Assembly: GCA_002753565.1 (NCBI GenBank)
Contig: PEAM01000006.1
Coordinates: 1 to 64,000, forward strand
DNA from: Magnetococcales bacterium
Lineage (GTDB): Bacteria; Pseudomonadota; Magnetococcia; Magnetococcales; JADFYX01
DNA length: 64,000 nucleotides
Direction of reading: 5' to 3'
A program made the position numbers and the translations under genes. The number at the start of each line of letters is the position of its first letter. Within the stretch, counting starts at the first letter, position 1. Below the pieces are notes generated by a model. It worked only from the letters and a program-made list of their open reading frames with translations. It made no database searches and was not told where the DNA came from. Positions 36,902 to 45,288 of the stretch are shown here, one piece after another.

Positions 36902-38554
36902 TCACGGCAGATCCGTCAGGGCATTCACCAGATGAGCAGTAAGCGGCCTGTCCCGACCCCGAATGGCCAACGCCCGAACCGGACTCTCCGGCAACGAAAG
37001 CCCGCTGAGCTTGAGCGTCCGCTGGGAGACGATCAGTTGAACCCCGTTCTCCTTGGTCAATCCCTCCAGACGACTGGCGGTATTGACCACATCTCCGATG
37101 GCAGTCAACTGCTTGGCTGTACCATACCCCATCTCACCGATAATAGCTCTTCCGGTATGGATACCAACCCCGATACGCAAAGGTGACGAAAGCTCTGAGG
37201 CAAGAGAGTTGTTGAGTTTTTCTAAAGCCTCGCCCATGGCACGAGCCGCTTTCAGGCTCGCCCGAGTCGCCTGACCCACCTCACCCTCCAAGCCAAACAG
37301 AGCCATGATGCCATCGCCGATAAACTTATCCAGATACCCCCCATTTTTTTCGATGGCCTCCCCGGTTACCTGAAAATATCGGTTGAGAATAAACACCACA
37401 TCATAAGGAAAACGATCTTGGGAGAGCTGGGTAAAGCCCCGCAAATCAGCAAACAGCACCACCACATCCCGCTCTTCACCATGTCCCTTACCGTGGTTGT
37501 CGGTCACAGCCTCCGAACAGACAGTAGGCTCCAGCAGAGGATAGAGGGCAAGATCGGCAACCGGCTGAATCTGACAAGCCAGGCGCACCCCAGCCGGTGC
37601 GGCAATCCGTGACAAAGCGGCCGATTCGGTAGGGTTACGCTCGGGAATCTCCCCCTCCCCCTCCACCACGCGAACCCGGCAGGTGGTGCAACGTCCCCGA
37701 CCACCACAGAGACTGGGATGGGGAATACCAGCCAGATGAATGGTCTCCAACGCCGTGGTTCCCGGCGCAAACTTCAGCCGTCTTTTGCCGTCATAGTGAA
37801 GATTCAACCTCCCCTTGCCCCCATGGGACAGGGTAGTACGTAACCATCGGGCCACAAAGAGAGCCGCCACAAGAGCCAGCAGAGAGAGCCAGGCGGTCAT
37901 AATAGCCTGTTTGGCGACCTCATCAGCCACATCGACAAACCCAATCTGTTGGGCCAGCTGCCTCCGCCATTCAGGGTTTTCTGCCAACAGCCGGACACGC
38001 ATGCCCGCTGCCACATAGCCAGAGAAGGCCAGAGAAGGCAGCAAAATAGCCAGGCTCCCCAAGGTAAGCCGCCACCTTCCAAAGCCGGATTTCAACCGAA
38101 GCCAAGACCAAACCCCGATCACGCTATGCATCCAGACCAAAAACAGTAACAAGATTTGTACAACATTCCGTTCCGGGCTGCCCCCCCACAAAAAAGCCAG
38201 AACCGAGTGATAGTTGATGGCAATGGCATACCCCCCGATATATATCAGGGCCGGAATAAGGTGGGGAGCCAAAAAAAACGGCATGAGCAGGCCGGTAAAA
38301 AACTGGTATTTCTGCCAGGTAGGCATTCTCAAATGTCGCCGACGGTACAGACCAATCAGGGAGGTGGCCACATGGGCCACCAGCGCCGTCATCAGAAACC
38401 ACACCAAGGGGGGCTGCCCCCAAGGGTGGGTAAAATACTGAGCCCCGCTCTCTTGGGTATTTGGTGAGATAACCCCCAAGGCATGGTTGATAAAGTGCAG
38501 CGTAACAAACAGGGTCAGAAACAAACCGCTGCCAAGCCGAATGGTACCAATCAC
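36902..38554 (-). CDS. Membrane-bound class III nucleotidyl cyclase with [2Fe-2S] ferredoxin domain
   Basis: A 550-residue protein. The N-terminal part (about 1-230) has five or six helices with histidines in LFVTLHFINHALG and AYFTHPWGQP-like positions, resembling cytochrome b-like anchors. Residues about 245-335 are a plant-type ferredoxin (SLCGGRGRCTTCRVRV, later ACQIQP: C-x5-C-x2-C...C). Residues about 360-545 are a class III cyclase (VVLFADLRGFTQL, GGYLDKFIGDGIMALFG, GVGIHTGRAIIGEMG, GDVVNTASRLEGLTKE), with both metal aspartates. Redox state of the cluster probably controls cAMP or cGMP formation. Its ATG overlaps the stop of the CoA-transferase gene. Confidence 0.9.
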   Translation of the reverse strand: MIGTIRLGSGLFLTLFVTLHFINHALGVISPNTQESGAQYFTHPWGQPPLVWFLMTALVAHVATSLIGLYRRRHLRMPTWQKYQFFTGLLMPFFLAPHLIPALIYIGGYAIAINYHSVLAFLWGGSPERNVVQILLLFLVWMHSVIGVWSWLRLKSGFGRWRLTLGSLAILLPSLAFSGYVAAGMRVRLLAENPEWRRQLAQQIGFVDVADEVAKQAIMTAWLSLLALVAALFVARWLRTTLSHGGKGRLNLHYDGKRRLKFAPGTTALETIHLAGIPHPSLCGGRGRCTTCRVRVVEGEGEIPERNPTESAALSRIAAPAGVRLACQIQPVADLALYPLLEPTVCSEAVTDNHGKGHGEERDVVVLFADLRGFTQLSQDRFPYDVVFILNRYFQVTGEAIEKNGGYLDKFIGDGIMALFGLEGEVGQATRASLKAARAMGEALEKLNNSLASELSSPLRIGVGIHTGRAIIGEMGYGTAKQLTAIGDVVNTASRLEGLTKENGVQLIVSQRTLKLSGLSLPESPVRALAIRGRDRPLTAHLVNALTDLP

Positions 38555-40380
38555 AAAGTCAGCTCCAGATAGGCCTCCGTAGGATCTTCTGTCGCCACGG
38601 GGACAAAGCCTTTTTTCTTCAACACCTTCAACATGGCTTTATTCCCAACCCGAACCAGAGCAACCAACTTGGCAAGCCCTCTTGTCTGGGCAATGCCAAT
38701 CAGAGCTTGCAGCAGCTCTGCCGCCATCCCTTGTTGACGGCTGCTCTCCCGGACCACAAAGGCTACCTCGCCATAGTTACCCTTTTCTACAAAGTAATAA
38801 CGGCCAACCGCATGAATCCGCTCTTTGGGTCCCTTGCGGCGAACCAGACAGAGGGCCAAATCTTTGGTCTGATCCACATTAACCAGGGTGTAGGCCTTCT
38901 CCCGAGACATGCGATTGACCCCGGAGTTGTAGCGCATGAGCAGGGTCTCTTCGGTGTGGGAGTAGAAAAACTCCTGCAAAATCCTTTCATCGGAAGCACG
39001 CAGAGGACGCAGAACAAATTTTTTCTGTTTCAGCTTCATTTTGATCATTTCAGATTCCCCCAACTCCACCACTCGGGTAGAGCGGGCCAACTGATAGTTG
39101 GGCACCCAATAGAGGGTACGCACCTGACGCAGCAGCTCTTCTCGAAAATCGGGATGGGCCACCTGGATCAGCTCCAGTGCCCGCTCGCGAATACTCTTAC
39201 CCCGCAGGGTAGCAATGCCAAATTCGGTGACCACATAGTGTACATCACCCCGAGAGGTTACCACCCCAGAACCCTGACTGATGGAGGGTACAATGCGGGA
39301 GACCGTCCCCCCTTTTGCCGTGGCTGGCAGGGCGATGATGGGCCGACCATTCCGGCTTTGGGAGGCGCCACGGATAAAGTCAACCTGACCACCAATACCG
39401 CTATAAAGACGGCTCCCCACCGAGTCGGCAACCACCTGGCCGGAGAGATCCACCTCGATGGCACTGTTGATGGCGATCATCCGGTCATTCTGAGCAATGA
39501 TGGAGGGGTTGTTGGTATACTCTGAAGGGTGAAACTCCACATGGGGATTTTCGTGGACAAACGAATAGAGCTTTTTGGTCCCCATGCAAAACGAGGTGAT
39601 GGTTTTACCCGGATGGAGACTCTTTCGGCTGTTATCCACCACCCCCTTCTCCATCAGATCGATCAACCCATCGCTGAACATTTCGGTGTGGATGCCCAGC
39701 CGTCGATGATCCTGAAGACTTTGCAACACGGCATCGGGAATCCGACCGATGCCCATCTGCAGGGTGCTGCCATCCTCAATCAGCATGGAGACATTTCGAC
39801 CGATGCGCAGGGTAATGTCATCTTGAGGTTTGGGGGGTAGCTCGATGAGGGGTTCGTCTACCTCGATATAGGCATCAATGGAGTTGAAGGGGATAAATCC
39901 CCGCCCAAAGGTTCGAGGCATGGAGGGGTTGATCTGGGCAATCACATAGCGGGCCGAACGACAGGCCGCCGCTACGATGTCCACCGAGACACCCAGAGAA
40001 CAAAAGCCCTGCTTATCCGGTGGAGAGACCTGAATCAGGGCCACATCCAGAGGCAGAACCCCTTCGGTAAAGAGAGAGGGAATTTCCGAGAGAAAACACG
40101 GGGTATAATCGGCAATACCGCTGGCAACCGCCTCCCGAGAGCCTGCCCCGAGAAACAGAGAGTTCACCTTGAAGGCGTGACGATATTTTTCGTCGGTCCA
40201 AGGGCTCTCACCCAAGGTCAGAATATGGACCAACTCCACATCCCGAAAACGGTTGGATTGCTTCAACAATAGAGCGACCAACGCATGCGGACAGGCCGCA
40301 TTGGAACCCAGAAACACACGGGCTCCCGATTTAACATAGGGACGCCAATCACTTAATTTTTTTGGTACTTTTACAGCCAT
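38551..40380 (-). CDS. Acetyl-CoA hydrolase/CoA-transferase fused to a GNAT acetyltransferase
   Basis: A 609-residue protein. Residues about 1-430 are a class I CoA-transferase of the 4-hydroxybutyrate CoA-transferase/acetyl-CoA hydrolase type (LQMGIGRIPDAVLQSL, then GIHTEMFSDGLIDL with the catalytic Glu, then GVVTSRGDVHYVVTEFGIA). Residues about 445-609 are a GNAT domain (FVLRPLRASDERILQEFFYS, then AFVVRESSRQQGMAAELLQAL with the acetyl-CoA loop RQQGMA). I chose ATG 40380, which has an AGGAGA site. The stop overlaps the cyclase ATG, so the pair is cotranscribed. GNAT may acetylate the enzyme or partners and tie acetyl-CoA level to the cyclase; this is inferred. Confidence 0.9.
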   Translation of the reverse strand: MAVKVPKKLSDWRPYVKSGARVFLGSNAACPHALVALLLKQSNRFRDVELVHILTLGESPWTDEKYRHAFKVNSLFLGAGSREAVASGIADYTPCFLSEIPSLFTEGVLPLDVALIQVSPPDKQGFCSLGVSVDIVAAACRSARYVIAQINPSMPRTFGRGFIPFNSIDAYIEVDEPLIELPPKPQDDITLRIGRNVSMLIEDGSTLQMGIGRIPDAVLQSLQDHRRLGIHTEMFSDGLIDLMEKGVVDNSRKSLHPGKTITSFCMGTKKLYSFVHENPHVEFHPSEYTNNPSIIAQNDRMIAINSAIEVDLSGQVVADSVGSRLYSGIGGQVDFIRGASQSRNGRPIIALPATAKGGTVSRIVPSISQGSGVVTSRGDVHYVVTEFGIATLRGKSIRERALELIQVAHPDFREELLRQVRTLYWVPNYQLARSTRVVELGESEMIKMKLKQKKFVLRPLRASDERILQEFFYSHTEETLLMRYNSGVNRMSREKAYTLVNVDQTKDLALCLVRRKGPKERIHAVGRYYFVEKGNYGEVAFVVRESSRQQGMAAELLQALIGIAQTRGLAKLVALVRVGNKAMLKVLKKKGFVPVATEDPTEAYLELTL

Positions 40381-40559
40381 CACACCTTCTCCTAACCGGT
40401 CAATTTTGTCCACTTGATTATGTTGCAAATACGTCATTTTCCCCAAGCTTCAGAGCTATTTCATCACAGTATTGCGACATACTTTATGCCGAGAATACTT
40501 ATTGGGCATACTATGCAGGTACCTTATTATTTCAACCCACTGAATGGAGTTCCAAACCC

Positions 40560-40928
40560 ATGAAAAAAAGGCTCTCTCTCGTCACTTTTACCGCCGCATT
40601 CATCGGCATCACCAGTATAGCCAGCGCCGAGTGTACCGTCGACTATACACGCACCGCCTGCAAAGGTCAGGAGGCCATCTCCTACAAAAAATGTGATGGA
40701 AAACAGTCCTGTCAGAAAGTCAAAGAGGCCGACTCCCTGCATGCCTGCTGGCAAGCCGCGCTTAAATCCTGCAATAATGGTCGGTTGGATATTACCAAAT
40801 ACAAAAAGATTACCGCCACCTACAACGGCCAGCAACTGATTGGCGGACATGGTCCCATGGGAAACCCTGCAAAAAAAGGGAAAAATTTTTGTTTAAACAG
40901 CCGTCCTGACCTCAATCAGTGCCAATAG
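40560..40928 (+). CDS. Small exported cysteine-rich protein
   Basis: A 122-residue product with a signal peptide (MKKRLSLVTFTAAFIGITSI, cleavage near ASAE). The mature part has eight cysteines (first two in ECTVDYTRTACKG), suggesting disulfides in the periplasm. No match to a family that I know. ATG 40560 has a GGAG about 10 bp upstream; the frame stays open upstream but without a signal peptide. It is alone, with a strong hairpin after it. Confidence 0.78.
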   Translation: MKKRLSLVTFTAAFIGITSIASAECTVDYTRTACKGQEAISYKKCDGKQSCQKVKEADSLHACWQAALKSCNNGRLDITKYKKITATYNGQQLIGGHGPMGNPAKKGKNFCLNSRPDLNQCQ

Positions 40929-40941
40929 GGTTCATCCAACA

Positions 40942-40986
40942 CCCCCCTCCCAACCCTGCAGACCGTTAGCAGGGTTGGGAGGGGGG
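40942..40986. terminator. Long GC-rich hairpin after the cysteine-rich gene
   Basis: CCCCCCTCCCAACCCTGC (40942-40959) and GCAGGGTTGGGAGGGGGG (40969-40986) form an 18-bp perfect stem with a 9-base loop, 13 bp after the stop codon. No U-tract follows directly; the intrinsic terminator at 41018 completes the stop. Confidence 0.75.
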
Positions 40987-41017
40987 AACAGATCGATTGG
41001 GCCAGAAAAACAAAAAT

Positions 41018-41059
41018 AGGTCCGGCTCTCTCCCAATGAGAGTGTCGGACCTTTTTTTT
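41018..41059. terminator. Rho-independent terminator
   Basis: AGGTCCG-CTCTC pairs with GAGAG-CGGACCT around TCCCAAT and is followed by eight T residues. The left flank is A-rich, so it also works on the other strand. Confidence 0.85.
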
Positions 41060-41282
41060 CTGGTGTCAGATCAGCAACCTACACAGACCATCCTCCCCAA
41101 AATGGTTCCATCTGGATGGCCACGCAACCTTTCATCAATCGATTTACCATTGACAAGGGGCCACAAGAAGAAGACCTTGTCCTGCCCTCCGGACGCACTC
41201 TTTAAATTCCTATCACAGTTGATTGGCAGCGTTCGGCGAAGCCAGTCTCTATGATTTATTAAGAGCCAACGGAAATAACTTA

Positions 41283-42671
41283 GTGTCCGATTTTTCAGAT
41301 ATCCCCCTTATTCCCTCCCTTCACAACATACTACTCAAATTAGGCTTTCAAAAACCAACCCCCATTCAGTCTCAAGCCATTCCATCCCTTTTGGAGGGCA
41401 GAGATCTTTTGGGAATCGCCCAGACAGGCACCGGAAAAACCGCCGCCTTCGCTCTGCCCATCATCAACCGGCTGGTACAGAATAAACGGCGGACAGGTGG
41501 AAAAAGAGCCCGTGTGTTGATCTTAACCCCCACACGAGAGCTTGCCTCACAGATTGATGCCAGCTTTGCCGATCTCAGCCGGAATCTGCGTCTGTCTCGC
41601 GCTGTTGTCTTTGGTGGTGTCAGCCAAACCCCCCAGGTACGAACCCTATCCCGTGGCGTGGATGTTCTGGTCGCCACACCGGGACGACTGCTGGACCTGA
41701 TGAACCAGGGCCACATCCAACTCGACCAACTGGAAACCTTTGTCCTGGATGAGGCTGACCGGATGTTGGACATGGGTTTTATAAACGATATCAACAAAGT
41801 TATCGCTACGCTACCCCGCAATAGACAGACCTTGCTGTTTTCGGCCACCATGCCACCCAATATCGGCACCCTGGCGGCAACCCTGCTCAGAAATCCGGTC
41901 AAGGTCGAGGTAACCCCTCAGGCGACGACAGTGGAGAAAATTCGCCAGACCATTCGCTATGTCGACAAAGCCAACAAACGAAAATTGCTACAGGATCTCA
42001 TCGAAAAAGGCAACATCCAACGCACTCTGGTCTTCACCCGCACCAAACATGCCGCCAATCGGGTAGCGGAAGATCTCATCAAGGCCGGCATTCAGGCCAC
42101 CGCCATCCATGGAAACAAATCTCAAGGTGCCAGAGAAAAAGCGCTGTTGCAGTTTAGAAAAGGTCAGGTTCGGGTTTTGGTAGCCACCGATATTGCCGCA
42201 CGCGGGATTGACGTCAAAGATATCTCCCACGTCATCAACTTTGACCTGCCCAACGAACCGGAAAATTATGTCCATCGAATTGGACGAACCGCTCGGGCCG
42301 GACGGGAGGGAGAGGCGGTCTCTTTTTGTGATGGTGGAGAGCGTTATTATCTGCGTGAGATCCAGCGTGCCATCCGCCAAGATATCGATGTCGACAGCGA
42401 CCACCCCTACCACTCAGATGGTGCCGCCAAAGCAGCTTTTGTCAAACCCAAACCCAACGGTGGTCAACGAGGTGGTGGTGGTGGAGGCCCCCGTGGTCAG
42501 CGAAAAGGGGGCGGGAAAAAAGGTGGCACAGGTGACGCGACCGGAAACCGCAGCGCCAACGCAGGAAGAGGTGCAAAAAGCACAGAAGGCAGCGGCGGAG
42601 CCCGCACAGCACCCAACAAAAAAAGACGATTCAAGCCCAAAACAAAGCGGATCGGACGACCCACAGCGTGA
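41283..42671 (+). CDS. DEAD-box RNA helicase (RhlE-like)
   Basis: A 462-residue helicase. All motifs are present: KPTPIQSQAIP, AQTGTGKT, PTRELA, TPGR, DEAD, SAT, FTRTKHAAN, TDIAARGID and HRIGRTARAG. The C-terminal about 90 residues are Gly/Lys/Arg-rich and probably bind RNA. I chose GTG 41283 because the product then begins VSDFSDIPLIPSLHNIL, a typical DEAD-box start; a TTG at 41223 is the alternative. Likely role is ribosome assembly or RNA unwinding at low temperature. Confidence 0.92.
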   Translation: MSDFSDIPLIPSLHNILLKLGFQKPTPIQSQAIPSLLEGRDLLGIAQTGTGKTAAFALPIINRLVQNKRRTGGKRARVLILTPTRELASQIDASFADLSRNLRLSRAVVFGGVSQTPQVRTLSRGVDVLVATPGRLLDLMNQGHIQLDQLETFVLDEADRMLDMGFINDINKVIATLPRNRQTLLFSATMPPNIGTLAATLLRNPVKVEVTPQATTVEKIRQTIRYVDKANKRKLLQDLIEKGNIQRTLVFTRTKHAANRVAEDLIKAGIQATAIHGNKSQGAREKALLQFRKGQVRVLVATDIAARGIDVKDISHVINFDLPNEPENYVHRIGRTARAGREGEAVSFCDGGERYYLREIQRAIRQDIDVDSDHPYHSDGAAKAAFVKPKPNGGQRGGGGGGPRGQRKGGGKKGGTGDATGNRSANAGRGAKSTEGSGGARTAPNKKRRFKPKTKRIGRPTA

Positions 42672-42704
42672 TGATCAGGCAACGCTTACACTAACGTCCT
42701 AAAA

Positions 42705-42731
42705 AAGGGGTGGGGTACAACCTCACCCCTT
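42705..42731. terminator. Hairpin after the helicase gene
   Basis: AAGGGGTGGGGT pairs with ACCTCACCCCTT (one mismatch) around a 3-base loop. On the minus strand a T-run follows, so it is a good terminator in that direction and a hairpin in the other. Confidence 0.6.
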
Positions 42732-42807
42732 GCATTTGACAACTTCTTGGCAGACATAGACCAAGTTAGCTTGGAAACACTTCCGATCCTCAGGAGTCTA
42801 GCAATAA

Positions 42808-43035
42808 CCGAAGCTAGCCTTACCGCTCATCCTGACAGGCGTTTTTTCTATTTCTCCCGCACTGCTAGCCTTTTGGTATGGGCTCAATGCAAGAATTCCT
42901 TTTCAAAATGTCATCCATATTTGTGATTCGAAAACAAAAAAAATTTTTGTTGTGACGGCACTTCTGTGCGCAAGCACAGCTTTTGTCTCCGGCCTGTTTA
43001 TTGGTTTAGAGTTTTTGTTGTCAATCTTTACTTAG
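42808..43035 (+). pseudogene. Start-less 75-codon frame encoding two hydrophobic segments
   Basis: Between a TAA at 42805 and TAG at 43033 the frame is open for 75 codons with no ATG, GTG or TTG before late positions. The translation includes LALPLILTGVFSISPALLAFWY and KKIFVVTALLCASTAFVSGL, both membrane-like. It may be the remnant of a membrane protein gene or chance. The rest of the 42732-43046 gap shows nothing else. Confidence 0.3.
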
Positions 43036-43046
43036 AAAATGGGGAT

Positions 43047-43931
43047 TCAACGGTTCATCGCCTGGGAAGCGAAGAACAGAGTGATGGCCAGCCAGCCAAT
43101 CCAGATCATCAACAGTTGTACACCGGATAATTTGAACGCCTTTTTGGTTCGCATGGTTGCCGACTCATTTTCAAACCATTTTTTCAGAGCCTGGCTTGGG
43201 GTGGCATGATCCAGGTTAATCTGGGCAATCTCTTCATTATAGAGCGTGACATACCGCTTGAGGGTCTCGTCCAGATTCTCATCGGGTTGAAAATAGCGGC
43301 TCTGTTTGATGGCGTCGAGAAAAGAGGCAGGATCAGCGGAGATCTGCTTGAGTGTAGGGGGGGTCGGCTCAGCGAGTAAATGTTGAATATCCCATTTTTT
43401 GCAGGCCACATCAAAGGGATGTAATCCCGTCGGTTTTCTCTCCCGAGAGCCATCGGTAAAGCGTTCACTCTCTTCTGTGAGAACCCGGGTAATTTTAAAA
43501 GGGGCCACCTCCGCCAAGCGGTGCAAAAAAGCGGTTGGGGCAGTTGTTTCCAGCGTGTCGCACACCTCACAATAGACCCAATGGGTTGCCCGATCGGTGG
43601 CGATCAGGAGAGAGCGCTCTTCTTGACCATCGGTCAGGGCCGGTAGCGGTTCACTGTTCAGGTGGATAAACCCCACATCATAACTTTTAAAGGTTTGATA
43701 GTGCAGTTGGCTCTCGTCTCCCTGAGTTGAAACCTCTTTACCGGCAGCGGTTTTATGTTTCCGCAGGCAGCGAGCCAGAGCAGAGAGGGAGATGTTGGGG
43801 TGAACAAAAGCCTGAACCACCACCAACAGATCATTTAGAGGAAGCAGCAGGTTTTTGCTTAGAGCAAGGGCAATCGCCTCCTGGGTGGCCGTCAGTTCGA
43901 CACGCTCCACAGGGGAGTGGTTGTTTTCCAT
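43047..43931 (-). CDS. Catalytically dead IS481-type transposase with C-terminal membrane anchor
   Basis: A 294-residue protein homologous to the integrase-core transposases of IS481: LTATQEAIALALSKNLLLPL, ARCLRKH, then YDVGFIHLNSEPLP, IATDRATHWVYCEV, ITRVLTEESERFTDGS and YVTLYNEEIAQINLDHATPS align with conserved IS481 segments. The first catalytic Asp (normally FIHIDVK) is Asn, the second (LTDNGxEF) is Glu in TEESERF, and the segment with the third acidic residue (VERFNG) is absent. The N-terminal helix-turn-helix is missing and the protein ends in a hydrophobic helix, VQLLMIWIGWLAITLFFA. The ATG at 43931 has a GGAG site. No terminal repeats flank it. It looks like a domesticated DNA-binding or scaffold protein at the membrane. 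Confidence 0.85.
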   Translation of the reverse strand: MENNHSPVERVELTATQEAIALALSKNLLLPLNDLLVVVQAFVHPNISLSALARCLRKHKTAAGKEVSTQGDESQLHYQTFKSYDVGFIHLNSEPLPALTDGQEERSLLIATDRATHWVYCEVCDTLETTAPTAFLHRLAEVAPFKITRVLTEESERFTDGSRERKPTGLHPFDVACKKWDIQHLLAEPTPPTLKQISADPASFLDAIKQSRYFQPDENLDETLKRYVTLYNEEIAQINLDHATPSQALKKWFENESATMRTKKAFKLSGVQLLMIWIGWLAITLFFASQAMNR

Positions 43932-44287
43932 GAATTGAATCTCCAATAATCATTCGATTGATATGCCATTCTAATCTCCTCCTGCTTAGGATCAATGGAT
44001 AAAAAAAGGGTCGGTCACAGCTGTTGTTGAGAACAAGTATTATTCTCATTTACCTTTCTTGGATTTATGCTAGACTCCTGATTGTTTTTAGAAGATGAAC
44101 TGACCTCTCCTTGTCAATGAGACAAGCCACACTCTGTCGAAGGAGTGTTTGTCGTCATATTATGAGCTTATGCCAAATAGGTGCGACAACTACTGTTCCT
44201 GGGTTCAATCCTCTACAGATAAAAAGCAATGCTTTTGGTCCAACAGACCAATGTCTTTAATATTGTTATGAAACAAGGAGTCCCATA
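43932..44287. other. Intergenic region between divergent genes
   Basis: No gene is recognised. It holds a 21-bp palindrome at 44028-44048 and short inverted repeats near 44130 (CACACTC/GAGTGTT). The promoters of both neighbours must lie here. Confidence 0.6.
44028..44048. promoter_or_regulatory. 21-bp palindrome, possible operator
   Basis: TGAGAACAAGTATTATTCTCA has six-base perfect arms and AT-rich centre, resembling Fur-type sites only loosely. It lies between the dead transposase and a cytochrome gene. Confidence 0.3.
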
Positions 44288-45085
44288 ATGAAAAAAAGGT
44301 TTTTTTGGGCGCTATTGCTTGGAGCAAGCTTGGCATCTGGTTTTGCCGGGGCAGACGGTGAAAGTGGAGAAAAAAGGGGGCAGGCGGCCTCATCTGAGAG
44401 CTTGAACCATTCGGACTGGGGTATACAATCCTCTCTGGCTCGAGGGGGGCGTCTCTATGATAAGTGGTTCAAGGAGGCTGGCAAACCAACCCCCAAAGAA
44501 CTTCATCCCGCCTATCCAGCCACATCAAACTATGCCAAAAAGCCTGATAGCCATTGGCGTTGTAAAGAGTGTCATGGTTGGGACTATCAGGGAAAAGAGG
44601 GAGCTTATGCCTCTGGAAAACACTATTCCGGCATTAAAGGCATCCAAGCCATGGCTGGCAAAAAACCGGATCAAATTATCAGCCTATTAAAAAATGATAC
44701 CCATCGTCTGACTGGATTGATCTCTGAGGCAGATTTTCAAGATCTGGCTCTGTTTGTCTCTAAAGGGCAGGTGGATATGGATCAATTCATCAACCGGTCC
44801 AATAAAAAGGTAATGGGTGCCAATATTACCAAAGGAGAGGCCTACTATCAGACCATCTGTGCCAACTGCCACGGTAAAGAGGGCTGGATGATCAAGGAGA
44901 TGCCGCCACTGGGCAAAGTCTCCAATGCCAACCCCTGGGAGACCCTACATAAGATTCTTAACGGTCAGCCAATGGAAGAGATGCCAGCACTGCGGGCACT
45001 AAGCCTGGAGCCGACAAGCCGTCATATTCCCCTGGATATTCTGGCTTATATTCAGACCCTGCCCGAAGAGAAGCCAAGCAACTAA
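44288..45085 (+). CDS. Dihaem c-type cytochrome, periplasmic
   Basis: A 265-residue exported protein with a signal peptide (KRFFWALLLGASLASGFAGA). Two haem sites, C92-KEC-H and C191-ANC-H, lie about 100 residues apart; the first is preceded by SHWRCKECHGWDYQGKEGAY. This resembles a known family of cytochrome c proteins with a c-type domain of the sulfur- or tetrathionate-metabolism kind, but I cannot name it. AAGGAG lies 8 bp before ATG. It is unlike the c4-type protein at 12786. Confidence 0.88.
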   Translation: MKKRFFWALLLGASLASGFAGADGESGEKRGQAASSESLNHSDWGIQSSLARGGRLYDKWFKEAGKPTPKELHPAYPATSNYAKKPDSHWRCKECHGWDYQGKEGAYASGKHYSGIKGIQAMAGKKPDQIISLLKNDTHRLTGLISEADFQDLALFVSKGQVDMDQFINRSNKKVMGANITKGEAYYQTICANCHGKEGWMIKEMPPLGKVSNANPWETLHKILNGQPMEEMPALRALSLEPTSRHIPLDILAYIQTLPEEKPSN

Positions 45086-45119
45086 TTCGGTTGATTGCTG
45101 CAAGATATTGGTTTAGCTG

Positions 45120-45177
45120 CTGTCATAGAAAAAATCGACGTCACCCTAATGGGTGATGCGACTTTTTTCTATGACAG
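45120..45177. terminator. Long hairpin between convergent cytochrome and clpA genes
   Basis: Arms 45120-45146 and 45151-45177 (about 27 bases, few mismatches: CTGTCATAGAAAAAATCGACGTCACCC) face each other around TAAT. The A- and T-rich runs within the arms let it terminate both neighbouring transcripts. Confidence 0.75.
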
Positions 45178-45233
45178 ACAGCTGGTGAATCAAGAGGTTA
45201 CGCCAAGTATGAGCCAACCAACTGTCGTTTCCA

Positions 45234-45276
45234 GGTTAAAAGCAAGGTCAACACCTTGGGAGGCCTTGCAGGCCCC
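45234..45276. repeat. 43-bp dispersed repeat, copy 1
   Basis: GGTTAAAAGCAAGGTCAACA then CCTTGGGAGGCCTTGCAGGCCCC matches 63880-63922 at 41 of 43 positions. It lies 12 bp from the clpA stop codon. Confidence 0.85.
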
Positions 45277-45288
45277 TTCCCCACTAAA

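Noticed and set aside
42193-42702. 169-codon frame within the DEAD-box helicase
   Set aside because: Overlaps the helicase Gly-rich tail in another frame; low-complexity and without homology.
43047-43931. Active IS481 insertion sequence
   Set aside because: No terminal repeats or target duplication are seen and the catalytic residues are lost.
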